Assembly (NCBI GenBank): GCA_902611475.1
Contig: CACLZW010000011.1
Span: 1 to 45,460 of the forward strand
Direction: 5' to 3'
Length of the DNA: 45,460 nt
From: an uncultured Alphaproteobacteria bacterium
GTDB taxonomy: Bacteria; Pseudomonadota; Alphaproteobacteria; Rhodobacterales; Rhodobacteraceae
Of this stretch, positions 26,181-34,209 are shown one piece after another (positions within the stretch are counted from its first letter, which is position 1; every line of letters starts with the position of its first letter). The position numbers and the translations under genes are program-made. A model generated the notes under the pieces. That model did not search any database, was not told the DNA's origin, and was given only the letters and a program-made list of their open reading frames with translations.

Positions 26181-26807
26181 TTAATCAAAAAATTGTTTGT
26201 CTCCAGGATTTGGTACTCTTAAAATATTTAATTGAGCAGCCAAACCGATATAGTGTGAAATCGCTAAAATGAATTCTATAAGTCCTTTTTTAGACCCAAT
26301 CATATCGAGGGTTTCTTTATATGTGGTGTCGGAAACTCTGTAGGTTGCAAGATATTCTTTCGCAAATAAATAAGCTATCTTTAAGCGATTTCCTGTATCT
26401 GTCTTCTCAAACGATGGGTCCCTTTCTGCAAGTAAATCATTCAAAATGTCTTGAGAAACACCATTTGCCAGAGCAGTTTGACTATGTGCCCAAAATTCTA
26501 CATTACTTTTATAATGTACTGCAACAGTACATATAGCGATTGCTTTCATATCTGCAGGAGCATTTTTAGTATTTAATCTGATGGCAACGCCAATTTTATC
26601 CAAAGCGTCCGCCATTTCAGTGTCTGTATACATCCAAGCATTAAAAGGTCCTGGAAGTGCACCATTTGATAGGGTTCCCACTCCTCTTTTGGAAGACACT
26701 ATAGAGTCAAAGATATCTTTTAACTCATCAGATAATTGATCACGATTTTTATATTCCAACCTCGGTTTTTTGTTTTCATCAAGACCAGTGGTATCCCATT
26801 TGCTCAT
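26181..26807 (-). CDS. Carboxymuconolactone decarboxylase-like (CMD/AhpD fold) protein
   Basis: 208-residue helical protein. The CMD-like core is AIAICTVAVHYKSNVEFWAHSQTALANGVSQDIL. The second half has the repeated helical hairpin. The CxxC of AhpD peroxidase-type members is absent, so a redox role is unlikely; family members without it decarboxylate or isomerise lactones or have unknown roles in aromatic clusters. The start forms an ATGA overlap with the FAA hydrolase stop. Confidence 0.82.
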   Translation of the reverse strand: MSKWDTTGLDENKKPRLEYKNRDQLSDELKDIFDSIVSSKRGVGTLSNGALPGPFNAWMYTDTEMADALDKIGVAIRLNTKNAPADMKAIAICTVAVHYKSNVEFWAHSQTALANGVSQDILNDLLAERDPSFEKTDTGNRLKIAYLFAKEYLATYRVSDTTYKETLDMIGSKKGLIEFILAISHYIGLAAQLNILRVPNPGDKQFFD

Positions 26808-27736
26808 AAACTTGTCCTTACTATTTTATTAGAAAGAGTCCCAATTTTTTCAATCTCAAGTTCAAATTCATCGCCCGGGGCTAGTTTTTTACCGGACTCT
26901 ATCCCTGAACCGGTACCAACCGTCCCTGAACCGATAACCTCTCCGGGATAAATTGTCTCTGATCTAGAAATGTGAGCAATTATATCAGAAAAAGAGTGAT
27001 GCATATCTTTACTATTACCACCGCCCCAGACGCTCCCATTCACTCTTGCTTCCATGTTTAAAGCAACAGGGTGATCAACTTCATCCGCTGTTAAAATAAA
27101 AGGGCCTAGAACATTGCCAGTATCGAAATCTTTGCTTTTTGCCGGGCCCATTTGACCTGGCATTTCTTTCATTTGTGCATCTCTTGCAGATATATCGTTT
27201 AAAATACTGTAGCCAAAAATATAATTTGACGCGTCTTCTTCTTTAATATCACTCCCTTTTTTTCCAATAATAGCTGCTATTTCCAATTCTATATCTAAAA
27301 ATTCGGAAAATGATGGCCATTTTATCTCAGCTTTATGACCAACAAAAGAAAGTCTATTACCTTTATAATAAATTGGCTGTTCATACCACACTGGAGGTAT
27401 CTCATACTTTATACCTGAAAGCTTAGTAGCTTGTGCAAATGCATTTTTTAGATGATCTTCGAAAATTGAAAATGCCCTATATTGTACTGGTATTACGGGC
27501 GGCCGAAAAACTACTTCGTCAGCGGAGATAAAACAACTCTCATTACTTTGATCAAGCAGAAACGATACCTTCTCCAAAGCATTCTCGCCTTGTTCAATTA
27601 ATCGTTGCATGTCTGTAAAGTCGAAACCAGTTATGCTAGCTTGATCAGCTGCCTTAGCAACATCAAGAAAAGTATCATTTTCAACTAAAACGATAACTTT
27701 AATTTCTTTTTTATGTTCAACTGTTCCTAATCTCAA
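26804..27736 (-). CDS. Fumarylacetoacetate hydrolase-family protein
   Basis: 310 residues with the FAH C-terminal catalytic fold. Metal ligands lie in FLDIELEIAAIIGKKG (two Glu) and ILNDISARDAQ (Asp). GPFILTADEVDHP and SGTVGTGSGIESGKKL are further family blocks. Members hydrolyse or decarboxylate 1,3-dicarbonyl products of aromatic ring cleavage. It starts at TTG 27736 with AGGA seven bases upstream, an uncommon start but the only one that fits. First gene of the four-gene minus-strand operon, divergent from the alpha/beta hydrolase gene. Confidence 0.88.
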   Translation of the reverse strand: MRLGTVEHKKEIKVIVLVENDTFLDVAKAADQASITGFDFTDMQRLIEQGENALEKVSFLLDQSNESCFISADEVVFRPPVIPVQYRAFSIFEDHLKNAFAQATKLSGIKYEIPPVWYEQPIYYKGNRLSFVGHKAEIKWPSFSEFLDIELEIAAIIGKKGSDIKEEDASNYIFGYSILNDISARDAQMKEMPGQMGPAKSKDFDTGNVLGPFILTADEVDHPVALNMEARVNGSVWGGGNSKDMHHSFSDIIAHISRSETIYPGEVIGSGTVGTGSGIESGKKLAPGDEFELEIEKIGTLSNKIVRTSL

Positions 27737-27835
27737 TATATTTTCCTAAACTTTAAGTATTTATTTTGAACTTTAACATTGGTAAAGTCAACGGGTCCGG
27801 CTAATCAAAAATCGAAATTGTTCAAACTAAAAAAA

Positions 27836-29188
27836 ATGGCAAAAAAAATATACTCACTTCCTCAAACAAACAGCATCAATTTCGCGATTAAATATATAGA
27901 GATTGAAGGCCATAAGCACAGAGTTTCATTGGCTGGAAATAAAAAAGGAACACCCGTAATTTTAATGATGGGCGTATTTGAGGACAGTCTAGCGGACGCG
28001 CGTTGGCTAGTGTCTAACATGGTAAATTATGATAAAGAGAGTAAATTTTATTTCATAACTGTAACTGTGCCATTTCTAGAAGAGTACACAGAAATTAAAA
28101 AACACTCTACAATGACGGCCAAATATGACGGTTTTATACCTCCTAGCAAAATTATAAAAATGAGGGGAAAGGTGAAAATAGATCCTCGATTTGATTTAGA
28201 AAATTGTGCTCACACACTGAAAAAGATTATCTCTGTTGGATTAAAAATAAAAAGAGCTCATTTTGTGGGACATGATCGTGGATGTATAATCATGGATAAT
28301 ATGCTTGCTCAGTACCCTGAGATGGCAATTTCTTATTCAAGAGGATCACAAGGCTGGACCAATTTCAAAGAGGAATGGACAAAACTGACTCAAGAGGGGA
28401 TTTTTCTGGGTCCACCTCATCGAATTATGGCTACTAAAGCGTTTCCTAAACTTTTGAAAAGCGCAATTATGGGTGGTGCTCCTTTTGGATTTATTGCGCC
28501 CTCATTTTCTAAAGAGGCAGCAATAGCCAAAAGAGGGACTGAAATATCTGATAGATGGGAGGCAATTCAAAGAATGCCAAATCAATCTGATTATTTTTTT
28601 AAGCTGACAAGACAAATATTTCGGCAGACCGATTTTCTTGATGAAGGAAGAAGGCGTTCCGATCGATCTCGAGGTTTTTGTATACTAGACACGGACTTTC
28701 CTATGATGCAATTTCAAGGATCAGATGAAATGCTTCTCGCAGAAAAAATTCCTGGTGCTAAAAAAATGCCATTTTATAGAAAAATTATGGGGTTGATTGG
28801 ATTTGGTAAAGTAACAGGGATTTTTAGACTTTTTAGATTGAGGTTTCCAACATATATTTTTGCTGATTTACCCGGCGATTTTGGAATAATATCAAATCAT
28901 ACTGGAGATCAACCCTATTGGGGTATTTGGAATTTTTGGCCAAATGAAATAGAGGACCTACTTCCAGGGGGAAAATTTCAAGATAGAGATAATCCAACAT
29001 GGAAAAAAAACTGGAAGAAATTTGTTAAGACTAATTCTTCTAATAAATACTCAACTATAAAAACAAAGAAAGGGGCAAGATTTTCGAGATTTGTTATTAT
29101 TAAAGATGCACTGCATTGGACCCATATCGAAAGACCTGAAAATGTTGCAGCAGCTTGTTTTGATTTTATAAAAGACAATGAAAAGTGA
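27836..29188 (+). CDS. Alpha/beta-hydrolase with Asp nucleophile (epoxide hydrolase/dehalogenase-like)
   Basis: 450 residues. The nucleophile elbow reads VGHDRGCIIMDN, placing Asp where Ser is usual; this is the pattern of epoxide hydrolases and haloalkane/haloacetate dehalogenases. The catalytic His is probably in ALHWTHIERPENV near the C-terminus. The oxyanion HG motif is replaced by ILMMGVFEDS, and the central cap is larger than usual, making the protein about 150 residues longer than typical family members. I chose ATG 27836; an in-frame TTG at 27779 would add 19 basic residues. Its role in the cassette is unknown; opening an epoxide intermediate is one option (inference). Confidence 0.75.
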   Translation: MAKKIYSLPQTNSINFAIKYIEIEGHKHRVSLAGNKKGTPVILMMGVFEDSLADARWLVSNMVNYDKESKFYFITVTVPFLEEYTEIKKHSTMTAKYDGFIPPSKIIKMRGKVKIDPRFDLENCAHTLKKIISVGLKIKRAHFVGHDRGCIIMDNMLAQYPEMAISYSRGSQGWTNFKEEWTKLTQEGIFLGPPHRIMATKAFPKLLKSAIMGGAPFGFIAPSFSKEAAIAKRGTEISDRWEAIQRMPNQSDYFFKLTRQIFRQTDFLDEGRRRSDRSRGFCILDTDFPMMQFQGSDEMLLAEKIPGAKKMPFYRKIMGLIGFGKVTGIFRLFRLRFPTYIFADLPGDFGIISNHTGDQPYWGIWNFWPNEIEDLLPGGKFQDRDNPTWKKNWKKFVKTNSSNKYSTIKTKKGARFSRFVIIKDALHWTHIERPENVAAACFDFIKDNEK

Positions 29189-29230
29189 TAAAAACTGTTC
29201 AAGCTTTTTTAAAGCCACCAACCAAAACTG

Positions 29231-29284
29231 GCGACAAGAAAAGTATGACACAATGTAACCCGTTATGACCAAGTATGACGCTCT
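29231..29284 (+). repeat. Left-arm repeats before att copy 3
   Basis: GACAAGAAAAGTATGACAC at 29233-29251 matches 22487-22505 (one difference). TATGAC occurs at 29244, 29264 and 29274, at multiples of ten bases, the last 11 bases before the att core. Same arrangement as before att copy 2. Confidence 0.7.
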
Positions 29285-29316
29285 GGTAGATGGTTTGATC
29301 CCAACTGCCTGAGACA
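29285..29316 (+). repeat. Decayed tRNA-Asn 3'-end duplication (att copy 3)
   Basis: 26 of 32 bases match copy 2, including GGTTTGATCCCAACTGCC in the T arm and acceptor. Upstream AAGTATGACGCTCTGG matches the copy 2 left arm (AGGTATGACGCTATGG), which is not part of the tRNA. Too degraded to be a functional tRNA 3' end. A TTTTTGAAAGCCTAC block 39 bases further resembles the right arm of the tRNA-proximal site. Confidence 0.8.
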
Positions 29317-29379
29317 TTATTAAAATTATTAAAGTGATATATTTTTTTATTACGTTTTTGAAAGCCTACTAATTAAATT

Positions 29380-30291
29380 TTATTTTTGTTTTGCTCCTTT
29401 AAACAGATCTGCAAAACCCTCATTATTGGTATCGCTATATTTTGGCAATTCAGACTCTATATCATACTGAGGTAAGGTGCTTAGCATCATTTGTTTATAT
29501 GGTCTTGAACCTTCATAACGAGCGTCATTCACAGAGCCATCAGCGTCATAATCCTCCTTGAAACCAAATTTTTTTGCAAGATCGACAGTAAAGACTGTTT
29601 TGCCATTGGCCTTATCAAGAAATTTTTCGTCAGCTTGCTCCATAAGTGATAGTACCGCTCGACCCACATAGGTAGGACTTTCACCATCTGGGAAAGCGGT
29701 TATTTCTGTTTGACCTGCACCTGGATGCATTGTGATAGCTCTTACGTTATGCTCCTTTAACTCTGTAGCCATATCATAACTCAAACGATCCATAGCGGCA
29801 TGAGCAACTCCATATCCAACATCAAAAAGGTAAACAAAGCCCCCATAACTCGAAATTTGCAATATCAATCCACTTTTGTTTTTGATCATATTCGGAACAA
29901 TGAGTTTGCTCATCACATATGAGCTTCTAACCCCCACATTCATATGTCCATCATATACAGATATAGGTCTTTCCCAGAAACGCTTCCCAAAGTGAGGTGT
30001 CATTGCGATCAAACCTTGATATGCACTGTTAACCAGTAGGTCTATTTTATTGTTGCCACCCAAAATGTCTTCAGAAAATTTTTTAACCTCTTTATCGTTA
30101 TTTTGATCTAAAACATATGGAATTATTTCACCAGCGCCGTCAAACTCATCTACTTCCTTTTTTAAACTATATAAAGCGTCTTTGTTTCTGGCGGTAACAA
30201 ATACTTTATACTCTCCTTGCATAGAAAGTACGGATGCAATTCCTCTACCGAATCCCCTAGATGCCCCTGTGACTATTGCTGTTTTCTGCAT
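29380..30291 (-). CDS. DHRS1-like short-chain dehydrogenase with atypical active site
   Basis: 303 residues. Cofactor motif VTGASRGFGRGIA at the N-terminus; NSAYQG where NNAG is usual; Ser147/148 (LILQISSYGG); then Tyr160 in VGYGVAHAAMDRL. The active-site Lys four residues after Tyr is His164, so the Y-x3-K motif reads Y-x3-H. The FWERPISVYDGHMNVGVRSSY segment and HPGAGQTE match DHRS1-type SDRs, otherwise uncharacterised in bacteria. Start ATG 30291 with AAGGAG eight bases upstream. Second gene of a small operon with the 100-residue protein upstream. Confidence 0.87.
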   Translation of the reverse strand: MQKTAIVTGASRGFGRGIASVLSMQGEYKVFVTARNKDALYSLKKEVDEFDGAGEIIPYVLDQNNDKEVKKFSEDILGGNNKIDLLVNSAYQGLIAMTPHFGKRFWERPISVYDGHMNVGVRSSYVMSKLIVPNMIKNKSGLILQISSYGGFVYLFDVGYGVAHAAMDRLSYDMATELKEHNVRAITMHPGAGQTEITAFPDGESPTYVGRAVLSLMEQADEKFLDKANGKTVFTVDLAKKFGFKEDYDADGSVNDARYEGSRPYKQMMLSTLPQYDIESELPKYSDTNNEGFADLFKGAKQK

Positions 30292-30348
30292 TATTCAACT
30301 CCTTAATCCTTTTTATTTCCAATTTAAATCAAGTCTATTTGTAAAAAC

Positions 30349-30651
30349 TTATATAACAAATCCTGAAAAGGAGTCTGTTCTACTTTCATTGTCGTACTTT
30401 TCGAGTAAATGGTCGACGCTATCCAACCATTCTAAGCCGGATACTTGTCCGTCTAATAAAGCATCCAAGTTTGGCATTTTGGCTATTTGCACAAATTCTC
30501 CAGTTTCTAATCTTATAAAGGTATTAAGAAAACTATATGATTTATTTTCCTTCATAATTTTCTCAAGTCTTTTGAGCTCTTTAATAAAATCCTCTTCACA
30601 ACCATTCTTAGGTTTGTATTTAATAACACTCCATACTTCTTGCTCTGACAT
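30349..30651 (-). CDS. Small ABM/ferredoxin-fold-like hypothetical protein
   Basis: 100 residues. The pattern EVWSVIKYKPKNGCEEDFIKEL then FLNTFIRLETGEFVQIAKM suggests a dimeric alpha-beta-barrel fold like antibiotic-biosynthesis monooxygenases or NIPSNAP proteins, but no conserved catalytic residue can be named. AAGGG eight bases before ATG 30651 supports the start. It lies 57 bases upstream of the SDR gene on the same strand and probably shares its transcript. Confidence 0.65.
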   Translation of the reverse strand: MSEQEVWSVIKYKPKNGCEEDFIKELKRLEKIMKENKSYSFLNTFIRLETGEFVQIAKMPNLDALLDGQVSGLEWLDSVDHLLEKYDNESRTDSFSGFVI

Positions 30652-31058
30652 TTAAAACCCTTTGCGATTCTAATTAAAAATTTTATTTTAAACTTTTTTA
30701 AAATAATTGAAATGCCTCACACAATTTCTGTGAAATGTAGAAAACCAATAAGTCAGACAGTTAAGCCGTATTTTTTCTCTCTTAATAACTTTGCGTCACC
30801 ATCAACAGCTGCATCGGCGAAGTATAGCACTTTGGCGCTAGTTTCGATCCCAACCGCCGAAGCAATATTTTTGTTATAAAATTAATGACTAAACCTCTGT
30901 AACAACAAAAATAACTACAAGATTTTTATAATGATGGTAGGAAATCGAAAACCTTAAGTATAAACTTAGTGCTTTTAATACCAACAATTTCATACCAATT
31001 TAACAAAATTAATCAAATCTCCATTGTAATATGCGTTCACTATCAATACTGTTTAATT
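30652..31058. other. Non-coding region holding att copy 4
   Basis: About 400 bases with no gene. It contains the divergent upstream regions of the small protein gene and the second cyclase, the decayed att copy at 30834-30865, and GGTAGG at 30936, 71 bases after the att core, within GGTAGGAAATCGAAAACCT, which resembles 20200-20219. No intact promoter is obvious by eye. Confidence 0.55.
30834..30865 (+). repeat. Decayed tRNA-Asn 3'-end duplication (att copy 4)
   Basis: 25 of 32 bases match copy 2, with TTCGATCCCAACCGCCG intact. The upstream AAGTATAGCACTTTGG is a degraded version of the left arm of copies 2 and 3, with TATAGC at the same 11-base offset as TATGAC. It is the furthest copy from tRNA-Asn that I can find. 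Confidence 0.8.
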
Positions 31059-32975
31059 ATGAATAGTGAAATAGACCGTAAAATAGCAGTTATCCTTGTA
31101 GCAGACGTCGTTAGTTATTCCAAGCATATGGAAAAAGATGAAAATGCTACAATAAAAAACTATAGTGCCTGTGAAAATATTTTAAATAAGCTTCTTAAGA
31201 AATATAGAGGCTCAGTCTTTAATACAGGTGGCGACTCTGTACTAGTAGAGTTTCCAAGTGCCGTTAATGCAGTTGAGTGCGGTGTTGCATTTCAAAACGA
31301 AATTAACGAGAGAAATGCTTCAATTAAAACAGAGGTAAAGCTAGAGTTTCGTATCGGTATCAATATGGGTGATGTGGTTAATAAGGATGGGAACCTCATT
31401 GGTGACGGGGTTAATATCGCTGCCAGACTAGAAGCGCTTGCCCAACCGAATGGTATTACTATTTCAAAAAGTGTATACGACTTTGTTGTGCCAAAGACAA
31501 AGATGACCTTCAACGACCTTGGAGTGCAAAAGGTAAAGCAGAATGAGTTTCATGCCTTTGATATCCTTCTCAATCCTTCACAGAAAAGAAGGCTTAATAC
31601 GAAAGGTAAATCTAGATTAGTACTCTTAACAAGTATAGCTGCTGTCTTAATGGCTACTTTTTTGACTATAGTTTTTAATTTGAACTTTCAGAACTCTGAT
31701 AACAGCAGTGTTTCTAATCAAGAATTGGAATACAAAGTCTTAGGACGAACATTGTTGATACTTCCATTTGAAAACAATAGCCCAAGTGATTTTGATTATG
31801 TGGCTAAAGGAATTACTGATCACCTTCAGTCTACTTTACCGCCAACAATCCTCCTTAACGTTGTGCCGAGAAATGAGAGCGAGCAGATAAAAAATAATAA
31901 CAATTCGGTAGAAAGCTTAAAAAATGATTTTGATATAAGCTATATTTTAAGTGGTAGAGTTTCTGTAGTTAATGAAAAGTTTAGGCTAAGCTTGGAGCTG
32001 CTGGATATTCATAAAAATGAAATTCTGTCCTCATCAAATTCTGAGTTTCAAGTAAACGATCTTTTCGCTGCTCAGGATCAAATAGAATTTAATTTGAGGA
32101 AAGAAATACAAACCAAATTAACCATGGGCAGTGTGCTATCATCCAAATTTCAAGATAATTTTAAAAAAAGGGAACTATACAACGAAATTTTGATGTTAAG
32201 AGTAGAAGAAAATTCTGTTCAACGGACAAAAACTTTTTTGGAAACTGAAAATGAATATAAAAATATATATGAGGAAAATGAAGCTAATCCAATGTCAGCA
32301 TTCTTTTATGCAAGGGCTATTTTCAAAAAAGTTTATTTTAAAAGAAGTAATAATATAGAAGATGACATTGTTCGTCTCGTTGATATTTTAAATAAAGCAA
32401 TTTCAATAAACCCTCAAAGTTCTGTTCTATATGCATTTCGAGCATTCGTAAAAGATTCATATTTTAGATTTTTTACTGATGACATTAAATGGAGTCCTCG
32501 AGCCATCCGAGATCAAAATAAGTTAGATGTAAAGAATGCTATTTTGATGGAACCTGAAAATCTTGATACTTTGTATTGGAGTAGTAAGTTTTATGCTAAT
32601 ATTGGAAATGCAAAAATGGCGGCGCCATTAATAGAAAAAGTCATTTCTTTAGCTCCTTTCGGACCACATGAGCGTAAAGCATTTAGGTGTCGTGTTTATC
32701 TTGGGGCTTTGGACTTTTTAAAAGCTGAGGAAGTAGCAAATGAGTTAATTGAGCTAGCTGATAAAAAATCGGTATTTCTTGGTTTGATGTTTCGTTCATA
32801 CATCGAAGCAAAAACCAATAGACTTTCTGCAGCCAAAGATACTTTTCAGCAAGTTTTGACTCAATATAACTTAACTACTAATGAGGCTCTATCTGAATTT
32901 AGGAAATATACTGGAGAAGATACATATTATGCGTCGGTGATGTTTAATACCTTTTTATCTTTTTACTTACAATAG
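31059..32975 (+). CDS. Second class III adenylate/guanylate cyclase with TPRs (paralogue)
   Basis: 638 residues with the same plan as the cyclase at 20322-22187: a cyclase domain (metal Asp in LVADVVSYS, FNTGGDSVLVEFPSAV, GDGVNIAARLEAL), one membrane helix (LVLLTSIAAVLMATFLTIVF), a TolB-like domain (TLLILPFENNSPSDF) and C-terminal TPR-like helices. The purine-specifying Lys is again Asn. I chose ATG 31059 (MNSEIDRKIAVIL), aligning with the start of the other cyclase, over an in-frame ATG at 30969. The two proteins are similar in the cyclase domain but clearly diverged in the C-terminal half, so this is not a recent duplication. Confidence 0.92.
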   Translation: MNSEIDRKIAVILVADVVSYSKHMEKDENATIKNYSACENILNKLLKKYRGSVFNTGGDSVLVEFPSAVNAVECGVAFQNEINERNASIKTEVKLEFRIGINMGDVVNKDGNLIGDGVNIAARLEALAQPNGITISKSVYDFVVPKTKMTFNDLGVQKVKQNEFHAFDILLNPSQKRRLNTKGKSRLVLLTSIAAVLMATFLTIVFNLNFQNSDNSSVSNQELEYKVLGRTLLILPFENNSPSDFDYVAKGITDHLQSTLPPTILLNVVPRNESEQIKNNNNSVESLKNDFDISYILSGRVSVVNEKFRLSLELLDIHKNEILSSSNSEFQVNDLFAAQDQIEFNLRKEIQTKLTMGSVLSSKFQDNFKKRELYNEILMLRVEENSVQRTKTFLETENEYKNIYEENEANPMSAFFYARAIFKKVYFKRSNNIEDDIVRLVDILNKAISINPQSSVLYAFRAFVKDSYFRFFTDDIKWSPRAIRDQNKLDVKNAILMEPENLDTLYWSSKFYANIGNAKMAAPLIEKVISLAPFGPHERKAFRCRVYLGALDFLKAEEVANELIELADKKSVFLGLMFRSYIEAKTNRLSAAKDTFQQVLTQYNLTTNEALSEFRKYTGEDTYYASVMFNTFLSFYLQ

Positions 32976-33071
32976 AGAGATATTCAATTAGAGTAGCTAC
33001 TGTTACGTAAGCTTTTCTATATAGCTTTCTTTCTAATAAGCATCCGTCGTTTGAGCTCGATGAACTGTTCA

Positions 33072-34007
33072 TTAATTTGTAGTAACCTGTTTGAACACGT
33101 CAAAATAATTTTTTGACACTTTCATTCTGTCTGCATATCCTTTTTTGATCAACAAAGAGTGTACTTTTTTCAAACGCCAACATGGCACATGCATTATCAG
33201 GTGATGCTCCAAATGATAATTTACCCAGTAAGGGGCTAAAAAAAGTCGGACTATTGGATTTGCATATGTGGTTCTTACATTTTGAAGTTCATTATCTGAA
33301 AAATCAGTTGCTGCATGTTCAGCCATGCTTCTTATTCTGACCACTAACTGAAACCACGTTACCAATGGAAGGAGCCAAAAAGCAAACCACCACCACCATT
33401 CACCGGCGATCCACATGATTATGAATAATAGAAGATTAGCTATTATTGGTTGAGAGATAGAATTTCCTTTAAAGCTTTGAGGTTGTTTTGTTAAGCTGTC
33501 GATTGCATCTTTATCAAAAGCTAATATAAATGCTGTTCTTATTTGGTTGTAAATTGATTTAATGCCAGTTTGGCCAGTTATATCTCTAATTATTCTTCTA
33601 ATTATACTCCTCATAGAGGTTGGAAACGGCTTGGATAGATTGAGATCTGGATCTTTTTCAGTTTGAGTGTGTTTATGATGCATCAAGTGATAATGACGGT
33701 AAGCAAACATATCCGCCAGAATTGGCGCACCACAGACCCAATATCCTATTTTCTCATTTAAAAAATCATTTGCAAATAAAGCTCTATGTGCAGAGTCATG
33801 CATCAAAATCGCAAGACCTAATTGGCGAGAACCTATAACCATTACCGCTATTATAAAAGTAAATATGTTAGGCCAAATAGAAAAAACAAATATTGCTATT
33901 GCTATAGTAAAGAAGCAATGGGTTACCAAAAACGCTCCCATGAAATTAGATCGTTGAGCTAATGGTCGTATTTCATCAGAAGAAAAATATTTTTTTGCGT
34001 GTTTCAT
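33072..34007 (-). CDS. Membrane fatty-acid desaturase/hydroxylase-like di-iron protein
   Basis: 311 residues, four hydrophobic segments. The three histidine boxes are HDSAH (about residue 89), HYHLMHH (about 125-131) and HLEHH (about 270), the di-iron site of the FA_desaturase superfamily. Relatives introduce double bonds into acyl chains or hydroxylate carotenoids; the acyl or ring substrate is not decidable. No ferredoxin partner is adjacent. It stands alone, with gaps of about 100 and 200 bases on either side. Confidence 0.9.
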   Translation of the reverse strand: MKHAKKYFSSDEIRPLAQRSNFMGAFLVTHCFFTIAIAIFVFSIWPNIFTFIIAVMVIGSRQLGLAILMHDSAHRALFANDFLNEKIGYWVCGAPILADMFAYRHYHLMHHKHTQTEKDPDLNLSKPFPTSMRSIIRRIIRDITGQTGIKSIYNQIRTAFILAFDKDAIDSLTKQPQSFKGNSISQPIIANLLLFIIMWIAGEWWWWFAFWLLPLVTWFQLVVRIRSMAEHAATDFSDNELQNVRTTYANPIVRLFLAPYWVNYHLEHHLIMHVPCWRLKKVHSLLIKKGYADRMKVSKNYFDVFKQVTTN

Positions 34008-34209
34008 ATCTAAACATTAATTAAAATTCTAAAAGTTCACAATTGAAATTTTTGTTAAACTAGTTTCGGGTCATAAAAGGAATTTTTACCCCGCTTTAAA
34101 AGTAACGAGAAAAGAAGATAGCTACAATCAAAAGATAAATCAAAGAATTTATGTTACTATATTTTTAAGCACCGTGACGAATTGTGTGTCAAAAATGGAG
34201 GTTCTAAAA

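Noticed and set aside
32976-33071. Terminator after cyclase 2
   Set aside because: AAGCT/AGCTT gives only a 5-bp AT-rich stem without a T-run; too weak to call.
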